Of a stretch of 64,000 nt of DNA, positions 41,442-53,041 are shown piece by piece. The translations under genes were made by a program, and so were the position numbers. This DNA is from Ophthalmolycus amberensis (Eukaryota > Chordata > Actinopteri > Perciformes > Zoarcidae). How positions within the stretch are numbered: position 1 is the first letter of the stretch; each line of letters begins with the position of its first letter. The notes under the pieces were generated by a model, which saw only the letters and a list, made by a program, of their open reading frames with translations, did not search any database and was not told the DNA's origin. The stretch is from the NCBI GenBank assembly GCA_024529925.1, contig JAFEUB010000776.1, positions 372,001-436,000 on the forward strand. Reading direction: 5' to 3'.

Positions 41442-44400
41442 GTAAAAAAAATATCGCAAAAGAATCAACACACCCTTCTGAATACCTGAAGTTGGAAACA
41501 GTGCCCAGGTCGATCAGGGCACAAGATTAAGACGAACAATAACCAGGTAATGCTCGTGCTGACTGTGGTAAATGTGGGATTACACACTGTGATTTACAGT
41601 GAACAGGGGAGCAGCGCAGATCTGGGCGTAACACACTCACATTCAACAAAAATATGTGCACGAAACACATGCACAGAAAACACGCATAAACATAGAAACA
41701 AAATCACACTGGCCAAGGTGATGCTGTAAATCGATCATGTTTGTCGTACCTGTGGACAAACGTGCGTGTGCTTGGTTCAATACTGAACACGCCTACTGGA
41801 GCTTACTTTAATCCAAGACAGCTGTCAGCACACACATTCTGATAACACCCCGTAAAGAAAGCTATTTAAATAAAAAAAATCCAAATAGCCTTGCACTGAA
41901 CCACACAAACGCATTGTCCACGTTGGATCCAAGTGTATTCATTCTTTGACCTTGAAGAATTAGGCAGTGTTTACTGACTGCATAGCTGACTATAGCTTAC
42001 TGCAGCAAAACTGAAGCCAGGGCCATTGTTTGGGAAAAAAAAGGAATTCAAAAACGCAAACGGGTCGAATTTGTTCCACATAAATCCAGTTGTATCACGA
42101 CAAAGGGTGAATTGTGTGCTGCAGATATGGTCACTGAATCAATAAGCACCACCTCGCTGCTGTACGAGAAGGAGAAAGTGCAAACAGAAGGTAGGCTGTA
42201 CATATAATGACTATGTACCTTTTTAAGTTGGTGCAACTTAAAAGATTATACATACTACAGTTATCCAATGTAATTAGTAAAGTTTCATTATTTCATAAGA
42301 GCAAAACTAATTGTGTTTCAGCTGTTGTCCAAAAATAGCAAGGAGCTCCACGTGTCTTCATAACGTGTGACTCTATTAACTGGTGGAGTTGAAGTGGTGT
42401 TTCTGTGAGCAGTCAGAAAACAGTTAATTCCACATTAAAGCCTTCACTTTGCAATTTAATGGAACAGGATGCATTTGGTGATGTAAGCCAAAATAAATTA
42501 CCCCTCTGTTGTCTGGTATTAAATATAATCAAGGATTGCAACAAGCTTAAGACGACTCTCGACTCAGGATGCTTTTGGCTGGCAAGTGGAGAGAGCACAC
42601 AAACGTAATCCAATGATGGTAAAACAGCAACTTTTAATTATGTTACATAACTGCCGCTACATAAGGCAACCCTACAGACTCAACTGAATGCGTATCGCAT
42701 GAAAAGGGAAAGCAATTTTGTAGATGACAAAGCGGCTCTTGTCTTATTACAGTCAATCATACATATTTAGAATGAATGGAGCAGGAGGGTGTAGTTTGTG
42801 ATTTGAAAGGGAACAGATGTGCAAGCCAAACATCTAAAAAAAGTTGAGGGAAGTCAAAAGGACAACGCTGATTAGAGACTAGCATGGAATACAATCAGCC
42901 TTCAACAATAATTACAGTATATTTTCACAATAGCTTCTTTGAGTTTTTTACTTTCATGTGGTACAGTGGCATCATACTTGGTACTATAAAAGTGGTTCTA
43001 CGCTCCACTATCTCTGCTCTCTGCTCTACGACGATTGTTTCTGGGCTTTTCTGTGCCCTTCTCTCAACTCATCGTCATTTTGTTCTCCTTCTTTTCCTCC
43101 TTCCGTGCCTCTATATTTGCTTCCATATTCCCTTCTTCTCTTTCACTTTGCTCTGTAATTACCCTTGATTTGATCTTTTGCCTTCTATTGTGTCTGCCTT
43201 CTGCTCCCCCTTTTCTTGCTACCTTCTCTGACGTTTTCTCCAGTGAGTATCTCTCCCTTACCTTTCCTACATGCCCTTGCGCACCCTCCCCTCACACCCT
43301 ACAACCCACTTTCCATCCACCTACTTTTTTTCTATTCTCTCAGTACACCTTTAGTTTCTTGTGCTCTCTGTCTGCCATTTCTCATTTCAGTCTTGGCACA
43401 AGTTCACTTCTTCTAGAAAGCAGAGCAACACAACATCAACTGCTGTCAGACTGGATGGGATGGTTGAATAGGAGATCAATGGTTCAGTGGTCAAGCTGAC
43501 CCTGGGCGTCAACTTCAAAACAATGAGAGAGACGAGGAGAAAGGGAAACAAAACCCAACAGAAATACAACTTTGTGGAGACAAATACGCATCGCTCTAGT
43601 GCTAGAAAGTACATTTAAATATAAATGATAGGAAGGGAGAAGACATAAGAAGCAGTTGTGTTCTAATGAGTGCTGCGGGAGGAAACAAAGACAATATGCT
43701 GATGATATCATGATGGCCTCGAGGATATGTCCCATTCTCCACCCTACCATCACCGAGTCTTTCGTCTGGACGGACGAGTCTTGCCTCTGGCTGCTTCCTC
43801 CATCATTAGCCGATGGCCAATATTCAGCAGCCGTCTAACAAGACCTAATGTCTAGCTCATTGAGAAAAACCTGTCACTATGGCGGCTCTGCAAATGTTGT
43901 GTTATATGACTAACATTATCCTTATTGCAAAAGAACAGCTCGTGGGCTTAAGTCAGCATTGCTCTGCATACACAAGCTTGCCTGGCCGAGTTCAGCAAGT
44001 TATTTTCTGTGTTCTCTGCAACATTGTGGCTCCAAATGGTAACAATCCCCAAGAGGGACTTCTCGTCGTAGTAGTTGCATCTAAGCACATTTGAGGTTGA
44101 TGCTGTTGTTGTAAGAGGTTGCTTTGTGTCTTGGTAATTTGTGTAAATCTCATTCAGTGCGCCATGAATCCCTCAGGGAAACTGTGTCATCGTCCAATGA
44201 GGTTGAAATGAACAAAGCACAGTTCTGGAGTTCAGTTTGGGTTATAACATCCTGAATAGAAAACACAGATGTGATAACTTCACTTCCGTTTTACCATCTT
44301 TCAGCTCATTGTTTTAATTGTACGAGCCCAAACGTCACCGTTCTGGCTGACTTTCATGGCTGTCGTCAACCCAAATTCTATCCTCAGCTGCCAGAAGTTT

Positions 44401-45061
44401 TCAGTTAAAAGGGTTTGATAAAACCCCTGCATCGTCAAACGGCCGACAGAAAAAGTTTAGAACTAGCTAGTAATGACGCGTGTAGAAGCTACAGAGCCAG
44501 ACATTTGGTGGAGAGCAAAACATGGCTAATAGGAGAGTAAATATAGGGATTATATTCATCGGCTGGTCAAAAACAAGATTCCAAATCAATGCTAATTTTG
44601 CTGGATGTAGTGTCATGTTCGTTTGGCTGCCGCTAAGTGGCCAAAAAATGATTTACATCCATTTTAGGTCACAGTAGCAATACCATAGTGTAAAAATAAA
44701 TGCTTTAAATGATAAGTCCTAAAGCATATTCAAAAATGTACTCTTGTTAAAATATATAAGTATTGTCAGCAAATTGAACTTGATGTATAAGTACGTATCT
44801 TAAAATGAAAGGCTCTAGTAAAGCACCTTAAAATTCGACTTAAATACAGTACTTGAGCTACTGTGCTTTGTTACATGAATATCTGTGAAGTTACAGCACA
44901 TGGAGAGAAAGCTGCCAGGGCGTCCTGCTTTCACCAGCCTGTCTCACCGAGTCATCATAAAAAGGTTGTCACTTTGTGTCATAATACGACCTCACATTAG
45001 TGCCTCACATTTTGTTGTGATGTACTGGCCATTTAATTGCATTCAAGCTTCAAGGACGAGC

Positions 45062-45590
45062 TTTTGACAATGAGCCACGCAATGAGCCACGCCTCCCACC
45101 CCATGCAGGACACTCTGGCAGCTCTGCACAGCTCCTTCAGTCACCGGCTGATTCACCCCCGGTGTCTGAGGGAGAGGTACCGCAAGTCCTTTCTCCCCGC
45201 TGCTGTCAGGCTGCACAACAAACTGCTCTCGGTGGACCACTAACACACTGAACACTTGAACACGAACACTTTGCACACACTGAACACTTTAATTCATTCA
45301 CCTGGTGCAATATCTCATCTAATCCGTGCAATATCCAATACGTTTTAAGTATTTACCTGATCCGCCTGTATATTCTGTATATTCTGTATATTCTGTATAT
45401 ACTGGCATATTTAGTATATCTAATACTCTTCTTACTGTCTTATTTTATTACTGTTCTACTGTTTACTGTTTAGTTTATTATATTACTTGATTTTATCTTT
45501 ATTTTATTACTTGTGAGCAATGCTGCTGTAATCCTGTAATTTCCCCACTGAGGGACTAATAAAGGATTATCTTATCTTATCTTATCTTAT
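45062..45590 (+). mobile_element. LINE 3' end with 3'UTR and CTTAT tail
   Basis: The plus frame ends HPMQDTLAALHSSF, HRLIHPRCLRERYRKSFLPA and AVRLHNKLLSVDH with a stop at 45241. This resembles the conserved C-terminus of fish non-LTR retrotransposon proteins. The 3'UTR carries CTGTAATTTCCCCACTGAGG with AATAAA at 45558, then (CTTAT)n, a short tandem 3' tail typical of several LINE clades. It is 5'-truncated. The clade is not certain. Confidence 0.8.
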
Positions 45591-46126
45591 GGATGGATTT
45601 CACAATGGCCGCCTTCAAGAGTCCCATTCTAATAATGACCCCTTAAGCCTTGTTGAGGTAAATACATTACTGATTGATGTTTATTTTTTTTTTTAAACAA
45701 CTACCATGAGGAAAAATTGGATTATGTTGTGTAAAGAAGGTAAGCATCTTTCTTATTTGCCTTTTTTGTACAGCTATTTCTACATTTTGAAAGTGCTGCA
45801 TAAAGGTGGCCTTGGTTGAATTCCCATTCATTCCTGCAAAGAACACGCTTCATGGACAGACTGTTCAATTCACCTCTAAGTACTATAGGAGACAAGGAGA
45901 AGCACTGTCTTTTCTTAAAAGGGAGAGGCGGGTTTGTACTTGTGACAATAACCATCCACACAATGCTTTTGTTGAATTTCAATGTGAGCTTAAAAACACA
46001 GATCAAGAGAAAAATGCAGTATTTGCATTTAAGGCTGAAACAATTGGAGTACAATTCATCCTGTGCCCAAGACTGAGTGGGACATGTCGCCATTATGAGG
46101 GAAAAAGTGACAGTCACAGAGAGAGA

Positions 46127-46152
46127 GGAGGAGGAGGAGGAGGAGGAGGAGG
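46127..46152. repeat. (GGA)n microsatellite
   Basis: Pure GGA/AGG array. The poly-Ser frame on the antisense strand is an artefact. Confidence 0.92.
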
Positions 46153-46426
46153 CAGAGAGAAAGAGAAAAAGCCTTTTCTCACTGCTCTTCTGCCAGCAAG
46201 AAGCAGCTTTATTACATAACAGTCTCAGGGCTTGGCAGCTCACATGCTTTTAAGGAAGAAGCACACGTTCCCTTGCACCTGAAATCTCATGGCAGGGTGG
46301 GAGAAGATGAAGATGAGGTGGAAGCTTGAGAGCAGAGGCGGCAAGATAAGAAGAGACAAGCATCAGTCAATAACTACTCACACTGATTGCATCCACAATT
46401 GCTTCTCTACTGTCAATTATTGTTAA

Positions 46427-46537
46427 AATAATAATAATATAATAAAATAATAAAATAATAAAATAATAAAATAATAAAATAATAAAATAATGAAATAATA
46501 AAATAATAAAATAAATAATAAAATAATAAAATAATAA

Positions 46538-46577
<40 letters not shown>

Positions 46578-46660
46578 AAAAATGAAATATAATATAATAT
46601 AATATAATATAATATAATAAACAACAACTATAATAATAACAATAATAATGATACTACTAC
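46427..46660. repeat. AATAAA/TA/TAATA compound array
   Basis: About 230 bases of AT-only tandem repeats: AATAAAAT-type units, then (TA)n near 46542-46570, then TAATA units. Confidence 0.95.
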
Positions 46661-47214
46661 TAATACTAATAATATAGCCTAAAGTTGTTCTACCTTTGCT
46701 TTTATCAATGTTTTCGCATTGAGTAGAACTCTTTAAAATGTATTACATCTGTGGTAGACAGGAATTGCAAAATGAAAAAGTTGTAATGCAAACAGGGATG
46801 TAGTAAATATAGCAATGCTTGCCTGCAGCCTTGTTTGAAAAAGACCACAAAAAATAAAAAATAAATATTCAAATTCATCATAAGAATATCAAAGGAAAAG
46901 GCCTCGGAGAGCCCTGGCAACACTATTAGACTGTAAATTAATCTCTGGAACTTTGAACCAGTACCAGTTTAATGTCTTGAAGGAGATCTACTTACTTGTA
47001 TTTAGTTAGGATAATAAAAAAATCAAGAGAAGGTGACTGATTTGAGTGTGATGGATTTACAGTAAAATACACTCGTACACTATGATGTATCAAGACAATT
47101 GTACTTATTAGTAAGTATAAGTATAAGCATCATAAACAAGGGCTCTGATGTTGAGTATATTATACTTCAAACAAAACGACAGCCGCGCTACCTGTTCTGT
47201 GAGGCTATACTTTT

Positions 47215-47765
47215 GTGCAGTGGTGCTTTGAGGTAAATACTAACATGCTAACAGGGAATATGTTAACATGTTGATGTTAGGCAAGTATACTATTCATCAT
47301 GTTCACCATCTTAGTTTAGTATGTTAGCATGCTAAAATGTGCTAATTGGTAATACACACAAAAACGGTTGATGGGAATTTCATTAGTTATGCAAGTCATA
47401 AGCCAAAGTATTCAAGAAATCGAAAATTTGGTCCAATGACTTCATATCATCAAGCTTATGTGAAAACGTTGACCTGTTAGTGGTGCTAAAGGAAAAGTCA
47501 ATGGATCACAAGAGTCACACGGATGAGGATCATGCATGTTTTTACAAAAATTTGTGTCAAAGTATCTGATAAATCTTTCGATATTTTACAGGTATACTGA
47601 ACTACTAGTGTTGCTCGAGTTAAAGTCAAGTCAAGTCAGATGGATTTAACTTCTAGGCACCAAATGTCTGTCCAAAGTTTCATAGCGATCCATCTAGTTA
47701 GTTATTTTCTGTCTTGAACAAAGTGGTGGACAGACTGACTTTACAATCCCTAGAGCCAGACACAA
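47215..47765 (+). repeat. Interspersed repeat of a type common in teleost introns
   Basis: Blocks such as CATGTTCACCATCTTAGTTT, GTTAGCATGCTAA, AAGCCAAAGTATT and AAAGTGGTGGACAGACTGAC appear in the order I remember for an abundant fish repeat. It has no coding capacity. The family name is not known to me with certainty. Confidence 0.55.
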
Positions 47766-50700
47766 AAATACAACATTTGCAACAAATGGAGTGTCAATTT
47801 GGAATAGGCCAGTTTACATTATTCTCATCAGTTACTGTTAATCATCATTTGCTGGTTGAATACAAGCTCATGTCAGACCTGCTGCTAATTTGAGTCTATT
47901 TTATAGAGTTCTTGGACCCCTGAATCATTCAAGACTGTCCCAAATGTGTCCACTGGTTTGTGTAAATGCAGCTTTTTATTATACCATATGTTGCTTAACA
48001 AAGCCTGTCATTTGTCTTTTTAAATATTCCTTCATCTATCCGGTAAAATGTTTACAGTAAATGCTCTTATTGAAATGTACACACGTTACAGTTTAAATAC
48101 AGTGTGTGTAAAGTGACAACAGAAAGGTGATTCTGAAAATGAGACAACTTTAAATGCCATGTAATTCCTACTTTTACTACCTGGCATGTATAAACTGTGC
48201 ACAAAAAGTCATATGTTCATGCTTCCTGACAGAGATCTATGTGTCTTGGTCTTTGTCTGGTAATCCATAGCACAAGGACAGAGGTATAGCCACAAATTTC
48301 AGTTGTTTTCTTTTTATTTAAAGACTAATGCAGAGAATCAGATTCTACAGGGCCATATCATAACCAAAAGAAACAAAAGAAAACATTTACAGGAGGTTCA
48401 CCATTTCTACATCCATTAGAACCCAGGATCATTGGAATATCAACACATTCCTGTGTATGTATGTGGCTATGTGTGTTTGCGTGTGTTTTGAACGTGTGTT
48501 TGTCGATGTCCATATGTAGACAGTCTCGCTCTAGTTTCTCTTACCCTAATCAACTTTTGTGCTTTAGAAAATTAGTTGGTTTTTTTTTACATTTCAGTGA
48601 AAATCAGAACATATTTTGCTTGATAAAAATACAAGAAAAACTCCAGTAGGTATCTAGGAATAACCAAAGACTCAATGTTGAAAAGCAAGTGCTGCTGAGA
48701 ACTGCAATGGACCTTGCATCAAACATAATGAAAGAAATGATGGATGTGCCTACAAATGTGATATTTACATGTATGCTCTGCATATGAATGTGAAGGTAAA
48801 AGTTGGAAGCTCGTGATTGCACTGTGCCTCACATTTCACATTCTCTTTCTGGAGCATTTAATGTAGCAAAACCAGACCTGGCTCAAAAATATGTGTTATG
48901 GTTTACAGCATTTGTTTGATCCTGCTTGGAGTACAAGAAAGGGGCCTAGCAAAGATTTTCCAAACTGAAAAGTTTACAAAATTCACTTACTTGGAAAGCA
49001 AAAGATAAACAAAACGATCCATTTCGCAAAGTAACATATCCACCTGCCTCCATTTTTGTAATGACAAACAAGCTCAAGAAATGAACAGAATAGTATTAAC
49101 AAGTTGATGTTGTTACAGTTTTGCTCCTGTGTTTTTTTTCAGTTCAATCACTTTATTGCATGTCTCCCGAGAAAAAGTGCAATCAACAAATAAAAGCCAT
49201 TTTCCCTTCAACCACCGACAAATCCAAAGCGCAAACAAAAGAGATAATCCACTGTTTCCTTTGATGTCACCCTGTATAGCCATGGTTGAAAGAAAAACAA
49301 GCTAGTGGGTGCATGAGCAACTGATGTCAAAGCTAAGCTTATTTTCATTTCTTTTTTTTTTTCTAATAGCTTGTAAATCTAGAACACAATGGACAGGGAG
49401 AGAAGGTCAATGATGTGGTTCAAAGCTGCCCTTGCATAGCACAAAGCTGACTACATAAATGTAATGTTATTGTTCTTCTAAATGTGCAAAATGCATAACA
49501 ATAGGTTGATAATACAAACAATATTCATCATCATCTTAGCTAATAACTTCATTAATATAATCAAATACTGTATGCATTATGTATTTTACATATGTATATA
49601 TATTTTTTCTTCATGATAATAAACATACCTAGACTAGTTTAGAATTCAAATATCTTTATACAACCCTTCATCCTGAACTTTGCAGTTACTTGACCCTCTG
49701 CTTGTAGGTTAAGTGGCTGTTAACAGTAGACTTGCATTAGGGGATAGGTTAAGCATTGGTCATAATGATAATGCAAATAATAACAATAGCAACAATCAGC
49801 GGTCTCTTTTTCCATATTTCTCAGGCGATAGCATGATCTCTTCACCCGAGCGCACTAACACTCAGAGAATTCTGCAGGGTTCTTAAATGTCATTTAACCT
49901 GTTCAGTGCCCTGTAAAACATATTCGAATAAGCACACCCAGCACCCATGATGCAATACAAGACCGAGGCTGCGGAATCCAAGATGGACACACAATGTGAT
50001 GGCTGTTATCTTTGACCAAATCTAAATAATTCCTAGATTTCCATGTATATCGCTGAAACTACAAAGGGGTCAGTGTCAAGCTACAATGGTTATCAGCCCC
50101 AGACTGAGTGTCAGGTTCAGGTCCTAAGAAAAGCCCTTGCTAATTAATATTGCCACATTAACATAATTTAAAATGGACTGTTCCGAAACCTAAACGTGCC
50201 ACATGAGAGAAGAAGCATGTCCTTAAAATGTTGTGTTTTTTTAATAAGTTAAAAGAAAAAAGAGCAAGCAATGTTCAAGACAAAACAAAAGCATTTTTTT
50301 TTCACATTTGCGTTAGTTTCTGTTGGTATTTTTCGGAAGAGGGATTGACATCATGCTACAAAAATATATTCATCTCCGTCGCTATCGTGAAACTACAAGA
50401 CGCCGGCTAAAGCAAGACTACAGTGCCACTTCAACTCACCGTTTCCTTTCTCTCTTTGTCTCTTTCTGTCTCGGTCCCTGTCTCTCGCTGTTGCTCACCA
50501 ACAAGCAGCAACAAATGAGTCCGAACGGGCATGTGATACTGAAGGCAGTGTAGCTGGTACTTTCTGAGTGTTGTGTCTCAATTTTCAACAGAAAGGAGAT
50601 GGGGACGAAACAGGGTCAGGGGACACAGTGGGATGGAAAATACAGATGTGCCATCAATCAACAAAGCAGTAGCCATCACAGCTTCAACTCTGAAAATTAA

Positions 50701-51242
50701 TAAAAGGCACTTCTCCTCCTTCTCAATGTGCCCCACCCATCTTTAAGCGATGCCTACTGTACTTTGCTAGAAATGGCGTTTTGGTCCCACCATAAATAGA
50801 AGAAACAAAAGAAGTAAATAATGTGTGATTTAATTCTAAATGTCAAATACACTCCAGGATTCCAGATGTTTACATTCTTACTCATAACTAACCAATCTTA
50901 CACTGCTGAATGTTGTTGCTGTTGCCGTCAGTGTGTACACAAACACACAGTTGAATAATATTTTACTTCAGTGTGAAAGCAGCTTTGAATGGAACGCGAA
51001 CAGTCACTTAAGCGTGAATTAGACCAGTATATACTCTTTTTGTAGAAAGTATCATGAACCAAAACAAAACGAAATTAAATAAAAAGGTTATCTTCTCCAT
51101 GTATTCAATAAACATACCCTTTAGTTACACTTTGCAAAGCTTAAACATAATATTGACACCTCTAACTCTTGATAATATATACAATCCAGTGAAAGAAAAA
51201 TAATAATATTTTAAATGCTGAGCACAGATATGGTTTCATTTC

Positions 51243-51889
51243 TTTATTTTTTTTAATCTCTAAATAAATGGTGTGAGACATGTTTTATTGCTATTGCAGA
51301 AACCCTAAAGTATTTTCAAGAATGACATAATTAATCTCGTAAAACATCTACAAAGAATTTAAAATTTGACAAAGAATGAGCATAGCATTGATGCTGCTGA
51401 TATCAAATAAACGAAGCTATGTGCAGTCAGTGTGGATCTGTATTTTGAATAAATAAACAAATAAGAAGATGCCCTTCCCATGCATATACACAAGTTTCCT
51501 TTACCGTGTCTGTGATTCATGTTTAATTAAAATAGAAACAAAATAAGAAAACAAACAAACGCCCATGAACAGGTTTGGGCTATGTGGAGATGTAGAATAG
51601 CATTCTCTTGGCTATATATTTATAGTAGCATTTTCTTAGTAGCATCACCCGAGACCTGAACAACAGCCTTTCAAAAGTCTGTAGAGCTATCTTTCTTTTT
51701 TTCTCTATTTTTTTTTTTCAAAATCTTCAAACTTTAGGTAAACATAGAAGCAATGCAACAACTGGGAGTTCAAACCAGCATGGACACCATGTTTGTCTGA
51801 AAATAAAAAGAAACACCTGTTTTAGGAGGAATAAGAAAGGAAATGAAAAAAAAATAGACAGGTATAATTTTAAAGGAATGAAACATGGA
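51243..51889 (-). other. Probable gabra1 3'UTR (proximal part)
   Basis: Sequence immediately after the gabra1 stop codon, read on minus. Candidate AATAAA signals on minus occur at 51284-51289 and 51243-51248, about 600-650 bases after the stop, and another at 49152-49157. Which is used cannot be decided from sequence. Confidence 0.4.
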
Positions 51890-52210
51890 TTAGTGTGGAT
51901 CCATCCCCTGCAATTTGGGCTTCTTATTCAAGTAGGTTGCCCAGTAGACCAGGTTAAAGGTTCCAAAGAGCAGCGGGAAGGCTATTCTGGCAATCCTGTC
52001 TATCTTGCTCACACTGTTAAAGGTCTTCTTGGCCTCCGGAGGCTTGGGCTTTGGCTCCTCCTTTGGCTCAGTTGGGGGTGCTGGGGCGCTTTTGGCAATA
52101 GTGGCCAATCCAGGGTCCCTGGCAATATTGGGGGCGAAGGCTGTAGCAGTTGCAGCTGGGTAGGCTGTGGTGTTGTTCTTCTTGAGGAGGGACTCCTTCT
52201 TCTTCTTTTG
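51890..52210 (-). CDS. gabra1: GABA-A receptor subunit alpha-1, last coding exon (M3-M4 loop and M4)
   Basis: Read on minus from the CAG acceptor, 106 codons encode most of the intracellular M3-M4 loop and the fourth membrane segment. The loop has KKNNTTAYPA, then DPGLATIAKSA, a Pro/Lys-rich EPKEEPKPKPPE and KKTFNSVSKIDR. The segment IAFPLLFGTFNLVYWATYLN precedes the tail KKPKLQGMDPH and TAA at 51892-51890. DPGLATIAKSA and the terminal PH are alpha-1 features; alpha-2, -3 and -5 end differently. Compared with the mammalian protein as I recall it, the tail lacks the final glutamine and the loop start (QKKKKESLL) is diverged. The loop governs trafficking and scaffold contacts. A plus-strand frame over this exon is a shadow. 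Confidence 0.97.
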   Translation of the reverse strand, partial: QKKKKESLLKKNNTTAYPAATATAFAPNIARDPGLATIAKSAPAPPTEPKEEPKPKPPEAKKTFNSVSKIDRIARIAFPLLFGTFNLVYWATYLNKKPKLQGMDPH

Positions 52211-52838
52211 CTGATTGCGTGTGTTGGGGAAAGCATTGGGAAAAGTAAAATGAATAAAGTTCAGGTTTTTTAAAGATGTATTGTTTTGCGCTGTCATTGA
52301 CGTGAATATGCCATTCAGCAATATGCCATTTAGCAGCTTGGTGAACAGTCAGTTGAAATATGGATATTAAATTCAGAAATATCAATTCCTCACATCAACA
52401 TATTTCAAAGCAGAAGCAATAAATCTAACAAAATAATTTTGGGCTCTTTAAATATATATATATTTTTAAAAACAGCATGAGATTACAGAGCATGGTGCTG
52501 CTGACTGCGGCATTGAGACAGGCGTAGCAGAAAGCCGAGATGAACATTAAACTATTAATGTTCATGTCATGTTACTCAAAGTTGAGATGAGCTGGGGACA
52601 ACATCTAAATGTTCCCTGCCTGGCCCAGCTCCCTCAACAGTGAAGTGCTAACTGCGTCTTTCCTTCCACAGATACATGCATTTCCTTTTGTTTCGGTTGA
52701 AACAAGGGCAGACACAATAACAGAATAAATGCCTAACCAACCCATAGTCTGTCAAAACCTCTGTCTATTACCTCTATTCATTTCTGTGCAGATCCCTTAG
52801 GAGTCTACATAATATTGGAAAAAAAAGGCTTCAAATAC
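52211..52838. other. gabra1 last intron
   Basis: 628-bp phase-0 intron between the M2-M3 exon (donor GTATTT) and the last exon (acceptor AATCAG). The content is AT-rich with a short TATATA run near 52453. No other feature was seen. Confidence 0.9.
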
Positions 52839-53041
52839 CTTCTCTGGCACAACACTTTTTCCATCCCAGGCGTAACCCCTCTTGGTGAAGTAGTTGACTG
52901 TGGCAAACTCAATGAGGGCCGAGAAGACGAAGGCATAGCAGACTGCGATGAACCAGTCCATAGCTGTGGCATAGGCCACTTTAGGGAGAGAGTTCCTGGC
53001 ACTGATACTGAGTGTGGTCATGGTCAGGACAGTGGTCACTC
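52839..53041 (-). CDS. gabra1: GABA-A receptor subunit alpha-1, exon with M2 and M3
   Basis: The 203-bp exon encodes VTTVLTMTTLSISARNSLPK, the pore-lining second membrane segment with its outer serine/arginine ring. The M2-M3 linker (VAYATAMDW) and M3 (FIAVCYAFVFSALIEFATVN) follow, ending at YFTKRGYAWDGKSVVPEK. As far as I can recall the mammalian alpha-1 sequence, this stretch is unchanged. The first two bases (GA) complete a glycine codon from the upstream exon. The acceptor is CCTGCAG and the donor GTATTT. The 203-bp length is the standard size of this exon in the family. M2 lines the chloride pore, and M2/M3 residues also form anaesthetic and neurosteroid sites. Confidence 0.98.

Larger units (their letters stand above)
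37119..45061. other. Intergenic region with microsatellites
   Basis: Contents include TCA repeats (37398-37424), a CT array (39135-39201), GT and GA arrays (39825-39851, 41361-41438) and a pyrimidine-rich stretch (43030-43480). The block at about 38060-38720 is repeat-free mixed sequence that may be conserved non-coding DNA. No gene was recognised. Confidence 0.75.
45591..51242. other. Region downstream of gabra1
   Basis: This holds a GGA array (46127-46152), a long AT-only array (46427-46620) and an interspersed repeat (47215-47765). Much of the rest is T/A-rich sequence. The part nearest gabra1 may include distal 3'UTR, but polyadenylation cannot be placed from sequence alone. No coding gene was recognised. 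Confidence 0.7.

Noticed and set aside
43035..43499. 154-codon plus-strand frame
   Set aside because: Pyrimidine-rich low-complexity sequence; Phe/Ser/Leu composition only.
45722..46243. 173-codon minus and 137-codon plus overlapping frames
   Set aside because: Poly-Ser/poly-Gly come from the GGA array. No recognisable domain or splice context.
51878..52273. 131-codon plus-strand frame
   Set aside because: Antisense shadow of the last gabra1 exon.
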